Origin: CAZVRZ01 sp964629965
Lineage (GTDB): Bacteria; Chloroflexota; Anaerolineae; Anaerolineales; UBA4823
Assembly: GCA_964629965.1 (NCBI GenBank)
Contig: CAZVRZ010000020.1
Span: 1 to 50,036 of the forward strand
Direction: 5' to 3'
Length of the DNA: 50,036 bases
Shown: in pieces, positions 42,613 to 49,216 of the stretch
Layout: each line of letters opens with the position of its first letter
Numbering within the stretch: position 1 is the first letter of the stretch
The notes under the pieces: generated by a model
Told to the model about the DNA's origin: nothing
Seen by the model: the letters and a program-made list of their open reading frames with translations, nothing else
Database searches by the model: none
Translations under genes and position numbers: made by a program

Positions 42613-42898
42613 GTTGTGCCTCCGTGCTTTTCAGATATGGCGCCCGCTTTATGGGGGTGCCGCTCTTGATCGCTGCCACGTACGCATCATGCAATTCGAC
42701 TTGCTCTTTCACCCATGCCTCAACGTCAATATCCACCAGGGGGGGCAGGCCATATTTACGCCTGGCAGAATTAACGCCCTTGGTAATCAATGCGTCAAGC
42801 TTTGCCTTGGTTGGTCGCCTGGCGTTGGCAATCGCGCGCTTAACCGCTCGTGCCACTATGGCGTCAATATCCTGATTTGTTAGTTGTCTTGGTTTCAT
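42605..42898 (-). CDS. Hypothetical basic protein (97 aa)
   Basis: Starts MKPRQLTNQDIDAIVARAVK and continues with a basic helix (RAIANARRPTKAKLDALITK), ending in a polar C-terminus. The high Lys/Arg content hints at nucleic-acid contact. GGAGTG precedes the ATG. No family is recognised. Confidence 0.62.
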   Translation of the reverse strand: MKPRQLTNQDIDAIVARAVKRAIANARRPTKAKLDALITKGVNSARRKYGLPPLVDIDVEAWVKEQVELHDAYVAAIKSGTPIKRAPYLKSTEAQHD

Positions 42899-42901
42899 TT
42901 T

Positions 42902-43144
42902 TCACACTCCATTTTTTCTTAGTATTTTTTTTGGGCAACCGGATAATATCCAGTTGGTCCAATCGGTCACAGTTGGTAAATCTACCCCGCACACATCAGC
43001 CAATAATCGCCCCTCGAATAGCAGCCAGGCGCCCGCTTCCCAATCGCCGCGCCGCGCATCTTTCGCCGCGGTCAGGATCGTTGCCAGCACCAGGTTCTTG
43101 TAAGGTTCGTTCTGGGGTGTGTCTCGTGGTGTTTTATCGGTCAT
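42902..43144 (-). CDS. Hypothetical protein following the primase gene (80 aa)
   Basis: Starts MTDKTPRDTPQNEPYKNLVL and includes ILTAAKDARRGDWEAGAWLL and ADVCGVDLPTVTDW. Similar short proteins with a DARRGDxxAAxWL pattern occur as small phage or plasmid gene products, as far as I recall. Its ATG overlaps the primase stop codon, and GAGGTGA lies upstream. Confidence 0.65.
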   Translation of the reverse strand: MTDKTPRDTPQNEPYKNLVLATILTAAKDARRGDWEAGAWLLFEGRLLADVCGVDLPTVTDWTNWILSGCPKKILRKNGV

Positions 43145-44184
43145 TTTGTCACCTCTTTGCTTATGAGAATGCTAGTTCTAGAAAGAGTTGTGCTTGCCAG
43201 TTCGCGCCGCAGGAAGTCAGCCAACAGCCCACCTTGCAGCATCTCGTTTGCATCGTACTTCACGCCACGAACAACAGGACTGCAAATTAACTTAGTCGTG
43301 GCGCCGATCACGCCCAAAACATACGCGGCTATTTCCTTGTCATCCATCCACAGCACGCGCCGCGCATAGTTCGCCGATAGGCGCCGCAGCATTTCAAGCG
43401 CCACTGTACTAGGTGTTTGGGCGCCGATCGAAACACAGTCAAGATCCATCCCGCCCGCGTTGGCTGCAGCCTGCCAAACAGACATGGCGTTTATCTCACC
43501 CTCGAAGATAACCAGGGTACGCGCTCCGCCTGTGTTTTGCAGTCCAAACAACAGCCTGGCATTGTGTTCTTTTTGTCCATAGGTTTTATAACGCTTTTCG
43601 CCGTCCAGTGGCGCGTCCACAAACCGGAATGAAAACGCGGTCACTGTGTCCCGATCACACCAGGGCATCATAAGCGCCGGACGTGCTCGTTTTGACACTG
43701 GATCCGTGGCCGTGTCAGCACCTAACCAGAACGCTTCACGCGTGCCAGCGGTCAAGCCACGTCTATCAAGAAAAGACGCGACACTCCCGCCAGGCGCAGC
43801 ACGTAGCGCGCTTGTAGCGCGTTCTACACGCTGCCAGGCGGAATTTTGCCACGCTGGATCGGGCAAACTCACCACAGGCGCCGCAGGCTTGATGCGCTTA
43901 GATCCGTGCTGCAGTTCGATCTTGCCGCCCATGACTTCCAACGCCTGGCGGAAGTCTACACCGTCGCGCTGCATGACAAAGTCTATCGGTGTCTTGTAAC
44001 GACCCTCCGAGCATTTTCGACACAGCCAACGCCAGCCGGTAGCAGTTCGCTTCAGGTTGAAACGGTCAACGCCCCCACAAAGCGGACAAGGCCCGATGTG
44101 ATAGGCGCCGGAACGTTTCAAGGTCGTGGCATTTTCTACCAAAGACAACAGGTCAAAATTTTGATTTAACTCTCTTGCATCCAT
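43141..44184 (-). CDS. DNA primase with CHC2 zinc finger and TOPRIM domain
   Basis: A 347-residue DnaG-like primase of the short mobile-element type. The N-terminal zinc finger is GPCPLCGGVDRFNLKR...WLCRKC, followed by TPIDFVMQRDGVDFRQALEVMGG. The TOPRIM domain shows TLVIFEGEINAMSVWQAAANAG (catalytic Glu) and RRVLWMDDKEIAAYVLG (acidic metal site). No helicase-interaction domain is visible. It follows the RepA-like ATPase and would make primers for the element's own replication. Confidence 0.88.
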   Translation of the reverse strand: MDARELNQNFDLLSLVENATTLKRSGAYHIGPCPLCGGVDRFNLKRTATGWRWLCRKCSEGRYKTPIDFVMQRDGVDFRQALEVMGGKIELQHGSKRIKPAAPVVSLPDPAWQNSAWQRVERATSALRAAPGGSVASFLDRRGLTAGTREAFWLGADTATDPVSKRARPALMMPWCDRDTVTAFSFRFVDAPLDGEKRYKTYGQKEHNARLLFGLQNTGGARTLVIFEGEINAMSVWQAAANAGGMDLDCVSIGAQTPSTVALEMLRRLSANYARRVLWMDDKEIAAYVLGVIGATTKLICSPVVRGVKYDANEMLQGGLLADFLRRELASTTLSRTSILISKEVTK

Positions 44185-44196
44185 CGTTTTTCATCC

Positions 44197-44318
44197 AAAC
44201 TTGTATTAGTCTAAACTTGTCTAAAACTAGTCTATTTTACAAGTCAACTTGTAGTCTAAAACCCCCCTTTAAGGGGGTTTAGACAAGACAAGCCAGTACC
44301 AAACTTGTCTAAAACTAA
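44197..44318. repeat. Repeats between helicase and primase genes (candidate iterons/origin)
   Basis: AACTTGTCTAAAACTA occurs at 44214-44229 and again at 44302-44317. Related AAACTTGT or CAACTTGT units start at 44197 and 44245, and an inverted version lies at about 44278-44292. A strong hairpin sits among them: TCTAAAACCCCCC (44255-44267) faces GGGGGTTTAGA (44273-44283). The region overlaps the end of the ATPase gene and the start of the primase leader, a common place for an origin in small replicons. Confidence 0.6.
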
Positions 44319-45323
44319 TTTGCCTTTTTGGGTCAATCCGTAGCTTGCTTTTTGAGTGCTTGCGCCGCTATCGGTGCGCTCGACAAACCCCAAACTGACA
44401 AGGTTGTATACCGCTTGCCGTGCTGCATTCCCCGAACAAACATCTGCCGCCGCCATGATCGCGGTGGTCTCGCTTACTCCCTTTTCCCACAGGAATTGCA
44501 GAACAAAGTTCTGAGACTTCGAAAACTTAGGCGCCTTGTCAGCCGTTGACGCGGTCAACCAAAATTGCTCCGGGCTGAAATTGGCGAACGCTGAAAACGT
44601 CAATTGTTTTTCATCACGGGTTTTCTCAGTCTGAAAGTCTATGTTGGATGACTGCGGTTTACTCTCCACGGTCAACAGCACGTCAATGCTGCCTTTCATG
44701 GATGTGCTACCACGGTAGGATCCGGCTTTGTTGGTATGATGAATTAGGACAATGGCAGACTGTGTTCGTTCTGCTACGCCGCGTAAATCTCTGAAAACGG
44801 GCTGCATTTCTTTGACAGAATTTTCGTCAAGCCCTATGGCAAAGTCCGCCAGGGCATCTAATACAACCAACCTGGCGGATGTCTGGAGTATTAGCGATTC
44901 GATAGCCAGCACATCTTCCGGGTTGGTCGCGCTGAAAGTCGCAAGCGAAGTACAGAACATAGGTGTTTCTTTGTCCGCAAAATGCCCCCGCAGGCAGTCA
45001 CCCAATCGCCGCATTAATCGCCGTGGCCCGCTCTCTTCGTCCACGAATAAGACGCCGCCTTGTTTGGTCGTGAAGTCTAACCAATTGGCGCCGGTGGCTA
45101 CACAGATCGCCGCGTCAAGCATCGCGTATGTTTTCTTGCAACCGGGTTCACCCACTACTAACGCCGTACTGCCAGCCGGAAACAACGGTTCGATCACCCA
45201 ATCAATAGGCGGTTGTGGTTCTAGCGCGTCGGCTGCCGTGTAGACTTGAAAGCGTTTTGTGTCCTGGGTGCCGCTTTGCGCGTTGACCTCAGCGCACAAT
45301 TCGTTGATCGTTGTATCGGTCAT
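44256..45323 (-). CDS. RepA-like AAA (RecA-fold) replicative ATPase
   Basis: A 355-residue AAA_25-type hexameric helicase-like ATPase. Residues 51-65 carry a variant Walker A GEPGCKKT (the Gly before the catalytic Lys is Lys). GGVLFVDEES (89-98) and RLVVLDALADFA (151-162) form the Walker B region. IVLIHHTNKAGSYRGSTSMKGSID (191-214) matches the motif III/arginine-finger part of the RepA family. The C-terminus contains a winged helix (NFVLQFLWEKGVSETTAIMAA). The ATG at 45323 has GGGGGGAG upstream and overlaps the preceding stop. It is a likely replication helicase or loader of the element. Confidence 0.85.
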   Translation of the reverse strand: MTDTTINELCAEVNAQSGTQDTKRFQVYTAADALEPQPPIDWVIEPLFPAGSTALVVGEPGCKKTYAMLDAAICVATGANWLDFTTKQGGVLFVDEESGPRRLMRRLGDCLRGHFADKETPMFCTSLATFSATNPEDVLAIESLILQTSARLVVLDALADFAIGLDENSVKEMQPVFRDLRGVAERTQSAIVLIHHTNKAGSYRGSTSMKGSIDVLLTVESKPQSSNIDFQTEKTRDEKQLTFSAFANFSPEQFWLTASTADKAPKFSKSQNFVLQFLWEKGVSETTAIMAAADVCSGNAARQAVYNLVSLGFVERTDSGASTQKASYGLTQKGKLVLDKFGTGLSCLNPLKGGF

Positions 45324-45604
45324 TTCTCCCCCCTTGCCTGTAACCGATACTGGCGCCCCTGACTGTTGCCGTTGCAATGCGCTAACCGGCAGTCGATGAG
45401 CTGCCCATCAGGCCCTATACTTGGCGGCCAACAGTGTTGATGTTCGCGCCCGCAAAATGGACAGAGAACGATGATCACAGAACGCTTGATCGTTTGCCAC
45501 TGAAGGCCCTTGTATTTATATTCTGTTCCCGGTGGAATTACGCGCCCAAAAGCGGGCGGTATTTGATCTTCTTCGGTTGTCGGTGTATAATAATTTTTAG
45601 ACAT
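45320..45604 (-). CDS. Small zinc-motif protein (94 aa)
   Basis: Starts MSKNYYTPTTEEDQIPPAFG. The region VIIVLCPFCGREHQHCWPPS, followed by DCRLAHCNG, supplies four or five cysteines and two histidines for metal binding. Many mobile elements encode short proteins of this kind upstream of the replication ATPase. AAGGATG precedes the ATG at 45604; the alternative three codons upstream is less likely. Function is unknown. Confidence 0.7.
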   Translation of the reverse strand: MSKNYYTPTTEEDQIPPAFGRVIPPGTEYKYKGLQWQTIKRSVIIVLCPFCGREHQHCWPPSIGPDGQLIDCRLAHCNGNSQGRQYRLQARGEK

Positions 45605-45641
45605 GAAAATCATCCTTTCTTGTCATCCGCCGCCGCCCGCT

Positions 45642-45821
45642 CTAACGGGCGGTTTCGTTTTCCGGCGGTTGGGGTGTGATTACTGAATGCTGTTTGATGG
45701 TCGCATCAATAGCGAATCGAACAGCCTCCGAATGTGAACGGTTAAGTTTTTCTGCCAGGGCTGCAATCTTGGCAAGATCCTGGTTTGATACTCTCAGTTG
45801 GAATCTATTATCTTTGCGCAT
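45642..45821 (-). CDS. Ribbon-helix-helix DNA-binding protein (59 aa)
   Basis: Reads MRKDNRFQLRVSNQDLAKIA then ALAEKLNRSHSEAVRFAIDA. The strand RFQLRVS followed by two helices with the conserved N/S-x-S-E-A-V-R-x-A-I turn is the CopG/Arc ribbon-helix-helix fold. GGAGGGTGAAAG precedes the ATG. It is the first gene of the replication module, so it is a good candidate for the element's copy-control or transcription repressor. Confidence 0.8.
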   Translation of the reverse strand: MRKDNRFQLRVSNQDLAKIAALAEKLNRSHSEAVRFAIDATIKQHSVITPQPPENETAR

Positions 45822-45852
45822 CTTTCACCCTCCCCCCACGCGCTTAAACAAA

Positions 45853-45900
45853 AAACGGCGCCTGGGGCAAAATATCTTTGCACACCAACGCGCCGTTTTA
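45853..45900 (-). terminator. Terminator downstream of the second integrase gene
   Basis: Ten-bp perfect stem AAAACGGCGC / GCGCCGTTTT with a 28-base loop. On the minus strand it ends in a T-rich stretch (TTTTTTGTTT). It separates the integrase unit from the RHH-led replication operon. Confidence 0.72.
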
Positions 45901-46050
45901 CTGTTCGGCCTCTACGTTAGGTTACACGTCCGCCGCGGTCGCCTCTTTTCCTGGGAGGCCCTCACGCTTTGAACATTCACTGCCGCTATGTTAGCACAAC
46001 CCCTGTTTTCGCGCAAGGGTACACCTGCAAAAAGCAATCACAGCATCACT

Positions 46051-47013
46051 TTACTTTTGCCTCCCGTGGTAGGGTACATGCAACAGCCCCGCAGCCTTGC
46101 GCTTGGCCTCTTCCGGTCGCCGATCATAGCGCGCCGTGGTGTTTACACTGGCATGACCGGCCATCTTGGCAACCGTGGCAATATCGGCGCCCGCGTCCAG
46201 TAGGTCACTTACGAACGATCTCCTCAAGTCGTGAGGGCTGAAGTGAGCCACGCCTGCCGCTTTGCCGCGCTTTTGTGTCATGTTGTAGATCGCTTGGGAA
46301 TTCATGCCTTTGGAAGTATCCAGGTTCCCGCCTTTGTCGATCGCCACGAACAGCGCCCCATCTTCCAGGCCGCGCACATCCAACCAATCGGCCATGGCGC
46401 GCGCCGTGCCATTTTCCAACCACGCCAGGCGCTCTTTACTTCCCTTGCCACGAATAACCAGCTCTCCGGTGTCGGGTGTGTAATCTGCCAGTAGCAGCCC
46501 GGCAAGCTCATCACGGCGAAGTCCGCAGCCATAGCCAACCGCGATAAAGGCCGCGTCCCGCGCTCCTGCCGGTGTGGTGTCTTTCTCGCAGGCTGCCATG
46601 AGTGCGGCAATCTCGCCAGGTGTCAGGGCGCGCCCCGCTGGTAGCGTGGATCCACGCACGGATTTAACCGCTGCCGCGCGGTGGTAATCTTCGGCGGACA
46701 TTTGCCCCGATAGCCAGGCGGCCCGCAGCACGCCACGGATCGCCGCCAGGGCTTTGTTTACGGTCGCTGGCTTGTAAGTCTCTTCCAACTTGCCGCGGAT
46801 CGCTGCCACGTGCTGAAAACGCAGCTCAGCCCACGGGCAAGAAAACACGTCCGGCGCCTCCAACAGATTGGCAACCACGTTAAGAACCTGGTGCATGGTT
46901 CGCCGTCCCGTTGGCTTCAGGCCCGCAAGGTAGATCGCTGCAGGGTTTTGGTCAAGCGGTTGGTTGTCGATCACAACCAGCTCAGCGGTGTTGATCGGGA
47001 TAATGTCACTCAT
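46051..47013 (-). CDS. Tyrosine recombinase / integrase 2
   Basis: A 320-residue phage-type integrase (XerC/D-like). The N-terminal SAM-like domain spans about residues 22-110. The catalytic residues are all visible: R166 in GYGCGLRRDEL, K190 in IRGKGSKER, H261 and R264 in SPHDLRRSF, H287 in MAGHASVNTT, and the nucleophile Y296 in ARYDRR. AGGAGG lies before the ATG at 47013, making this start better than the upstream one. A dyad-containing box lies 15 bp further upstream. It is the left one of two consecutive recombinase genes. Confidence 0.93.
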   Translation of the reverse strand: MSDIIPINTAELVVIDNQPLDQNPAAIYLAGLKPTGRRTMHQVLNVVANLLEAPDVFSCPWAELRFQHVAAIRGKLEETYKPATVNKALAAIRGVLRAAWLSGQMSAEDYHRAAAVKSVRGSTLPAGRALTPGEIAALMAACEKDTTPAGARDAAFIAVGYGCGLRRDELAGLLLADYTPDTGELVIRGKGSKERLAWLENGTARAMADWLDVRGLEDGALFVAIDKGGNLDTSKGMNSQAIYNMTQKRGKAAGVAHFSPHDLRRSFVSDLLDAGADIATVAKMAGHASVNTTARYDRRPEEAKRKAAGLLHVPYHGRQK

Positions 47014-47027
47014 GGGGTAGCCTCCTG

Positions 47028-47059
47028 GTAAACTTTTTAGAAGATGTATTCTCATAAGC
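47028..47059 (-). promoter_or_regulatory. Shared regulatory box, copy 2, upstream of integrase 2
   Basis: Read on the minus strand: GCTTATGAGAATACATCTTC then TAAAAAGTTTAC. It matches 26 of 32 positions with 41135-41166, and its core AGAA-N6-TTCT is a dyad. It lies just before the ribosome-binding site of the integrase gene, so a protein bound there would control integrase expression. Confidence 0.6.
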
Positions 47060-47122
47060 TATCCTAAACCTGAAACAAGCAAAAGTCAAGGATTTTTAAG
47101 CAATTCCCCCTCCCTACTGGGT

Positions 47123-48019
47123 TCAATCTTCGGTGCTATCCAGTGGTGACCTGTACTTGTCTTGCAGGTCAATAGCCGTTTGTTTTGCGTACCTCCAAAC
47201 CAGCACGGTCGAAGCATGCCCCAACAGGCGAGAGATAGACAACACGTCAACGCCCGCCCGCAATTGCGCCAGGCAGAACGCGCGCCGGAAGTCATGCAAG
47301 CCAGGTGGATCTATACCCGCGTCTTTTGATCGCCGCCTGATAACCTCGCGCAACCCCCAAAACTTCAGCCGGTCGCCGCGTTCGGTTTGAAAGAGTGCGC
47401 CCGGATCCGGCCCACGTTTGCGGATCCACGCCCGCAAGGCGCGCCGCGTCTTGGCGCCAAAGAACACAGAACGCGGCTTTTTGCTCTTGGACTTGCGGAC
47501 AAGTAAACTTGAATTCGAAATATCCAAGTCCGCCAGGTCAAACCTTACCAACTCGCCAGCTCTAACGCCCGTGTCGAGTAGTGTTGTGATAATAGCCTTG
47601 TCACGTTGACCGTGAAAGTCACTCCCGCAGGTGTCGAGTAGTGCGGCCACGTCCGCCAGCTCCACAGGATCTAACGCCTCTTCGGGTACCTTGGGTGGCT
47701 TCACCCTTCGGATCGGGTTCTTGTAATCCGTTGGTTCTGTTTCCGCCTCCCACCACAGCAGGAATGTCCTTAACGCCCGGTAGTAGCAGTGTATACCACC
47801 TGGTGTATGCCCATCTTCGGCGAGCTGCAGTAAGTAGCCTCGCAGTAAGTCAGGTGTTATAATCTCTACATCCTCGACACTATGTTTACCGGCAAAGGCA
47901 GTGAACGCCGCCAATTTTCCCCTGTAGAATTGCAGGGTACCCTTGGCCATTCCTTGCGCTTGCCGATCACGCAAGAACGTGATAACTTCTCGCGTTAGTC
48001 CATTGGTTTTATCGGTCAT
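47123..48019 (-). CDS. Tyrosine recombinase / integrase 1
   Basis: A 298-residue tyrosine recombinase distinct in sequence from its neighbour. The N-terminal SAM-like domain includes GTLQFYRGKLAAFTAFAGKH. The catalytic residues are R153 in DTGVRAGELV, Lys near 178-180 in RKSKSKKPR, H242 and R245 in GLHDFRRAF, H268 in LLGHASTVLV, and Y277 in WRYAKQ. The ATG at 48019 has AGGAA nine bases upstream; the TTG three codons earlier is too close to it. It begins only 62 bp from the right attachment repeat, the classic position of an integrase. Confidence 0.92.
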   Translation of the reverse strand: MTDKTNGLTREVITFLRDRQAQGMAKGTLQFYRGKLAAFTAFAGKHSVEDVEIITPDLLRGYLLQLAEDGHTPGGIHCYYRALRTFLLWWEAETEPTDYKNPIRRVKPPKVPEEALDPVELADVAALLDTCGSDFHGQRDKAIITTLLDTGVRAGELVRFDLADLDISNSSLLVRKSKSKKPRSVFFGAKTRRALRAWIRKRGPDPGALFQTERGDRLKFWGLREVIRRRSKDAGIDPPGLHDFRRAFCLAQLRAGVDVLSISRLLGHASTVLVWRYAKQTAIDLQDKYRSPLDSTED

Positions 48020-48080
48020 AAGGTTCAATTCCTGGGTATATCAGTAAGAAATGACACGGTTCACAGTGACTCTGTTCTCT

Positions 48081-48126
48081 CTCATAAGCCCTTGGTTGGC
48101 GGTTCAAGTCCGCCTCTCGCCACTGT
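48081..48126 (+). repeat. Right attachment repeat (attR), displaced tRNA-Met 3' half
   Basis: 46 bp identical to 37882-37927. It contains only the anticodon loop and the 3' half of the tRNA, with no 5' half upstream, so it is not a functional tRNA gene. The original tRNA terminator follows. Confidence 0.93.
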
Positions 48127-48136
48127 CCTTATCAAG

Positions 48137-48160
48137 GCTGCCCAAAGTGGGCAGCTTTTC
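48137..48160 (+). terminator. Original tRNA-Met terminator, now right of the element
   Basis: Stem GCTGCCCA / TGGGCAGC with a 3-base loop and TTTTCTTTT. It lies 10 bp after attR. Before integration it would have ended the tRNA transcript. Confidence 0.88.
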
Positions 48161-48211
48161 TTTTAACCTGGTTCGCAACTTATATAGATTTCTTTGGAGG
48201 ACAACCTGTTC

Positions 48212-49105
48212 ATGTTACCAAACAACTTGTCGCCCGATGCTTTTCTTGCTCGCCTTGTCGAATGGGCTTCGGAGCGCGCTGAAATTCGTTCTATGCTGCT
48301 AACCAGCACACGGGCTGTTCCCGGTGCGGCGGTAGATGCCCTGTCCGATTATGATGTTATTTTGATCGTGCAAGATATCCAGCCTTTTGTTTCTGATCGC
48401 GCCTGGCTGAACGATTTCGGAACGGTATTGATTGCCTATTGGGATCCTGTGCACGCCGATCCCGATTTCGATATCGAAGTGGGTGGCAATGTGATCCAGT
48501 ATATTGACGGCCTTAAGATTGATTTCACCTTATGGTCCGTCTCCCTTTTTGAGAAAATTGTGGCGAGTCCCGATTTGCCTGCCGAGTTGGATGCCGGTTA
48601 TCTGGTGCTGCTGGACAAGGATCAGTTAACCGCTAACTTGCGGCCGGCCTCCGGCAGGGCATACATCCCGATGCCGCCGACCTTCGCTTTGTACCGTACA
48701 CAGATCAACGACTTCTTGAGCGATGCCCCTTACGTGGCAAAATGCCTGTGGCGCAACGATCTCTTGCCGGCCAAGTGGTGCCTGGATCACGATATGAAAC
48801 AAATCTACCTGCGCCAGATGCTCGAGTGGCGCATCGAGATCGATCATGGCTGGTCTGTGCCGGTGGGGCATCTCGGGAAAGGATTGAAAAAGTGGTTGCG
48901 TCCGGATCTTTGGGCACAACTCGAGCTAACCTATGCTGGGGCAAACATAGATGATAACTGGGCAGCCCTGGCTGCCACGTTGGCACTCTACCGCCAGGTT
49001 GCATTGGAAATAGCTGCCTATTTTGGCTATATCTTCCCCGAAACTTTATACCAACGTGTCTGCGTGTATGTCAAGCAGATCGAGGCGCTTGAAGTCAATG
49101 AATGA
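48212..49105 (+). CDS. Aminoglycoside 6-adenylyltransferase (AadE) family nucleotidyltransferase
   Basis: A protein of 297 residues of the streptomycin adenylyltransferase family. The active-site region reads AVDALSDYDVILIVQDIQPFVSDRAWLNDFG, with the Asp pair that binds metal, then VIQYIDGLKIDFTLWSVSLF with the third Asp. The helical C-terminal domain includes RQMLEWRIEIDHGWSVPVGHLGKGLKKWL. The ATG at 48212 has GGAGG eleven bases upstream. Chromosomal members may have other substrates, so resistance is possible, not shown. It lies just outside attR. Confidence 0.88.
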   Translation: MLPNNLSPDAFLARLVEWASERAEIRSMLLTSTRAVPGAAVDALSDYDVILIVQDIQPFVSDRAWLNDFGTVLIAYWDPVHADPDFDIEVGGNVIQYIDGLKIDFTLWSVSLFEKIVASPDLPAELDAGYLVLLDKDQLTANLRPASGRAYIPMPPTFALYRTQINDFLSDAPYVAKCLWRNDLLPAKWCLDHDMKQIYLRQMLEWRIEIDHGWSVPVGHLGKGLKKWLRPDLWAQLELTYAGANIDDNWAALAATLALYRQVALEIAAYFGYIFPETLYQRVCVYVKQIEALEVNE

Positions 49106-49216
49106 TGATGAATGCGAAATCGGTGGAGCCCATTGGAAAATAGGGCGCGGCCGCCTGAGGATATGGGCAATCACCGTTTTTGCCGCGTCATCGGCAACGA
49201 TCGAGAGAAGTGTTTC

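Larger units (their letters stand above)
37882..48126. mobile_element. Integrated genetic element in tRNA-Met, 10.2 kb
   Basis: The element is bounded by a perfect 46-bp direct repeat (37882-37927 and 48081-48126) that begins at the first base of the tRNA anticodon loop and runs four bases past the tRNA end. It carries two tyrosine recombinases next to the right end and a replication module (RepA-like ATPase and primase), plus at least twelve small leftward genes. Its recognisable genes are all on the minus strand. I find no capsid, tail, portal, relaxase, coupling protein or known defence gene. It could be a phage satellite, a replicating integrative plasmid or a mobilisable island. Confidence 0.9.

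Noticed and set aside
48051..48126. A second tRNA-Met gene at 48081
   Set aside because: Only the anticodon loop and 3' half are present; no acceptor 5' strand or D arm precedes it. It is the attR repeat.
49106..49216. Possible gene remnant between the adenylyltransferase and GNAT genes
   Set aside because: Short, no recognisable domain in any frame, and no start signal; nothing can be supported here.
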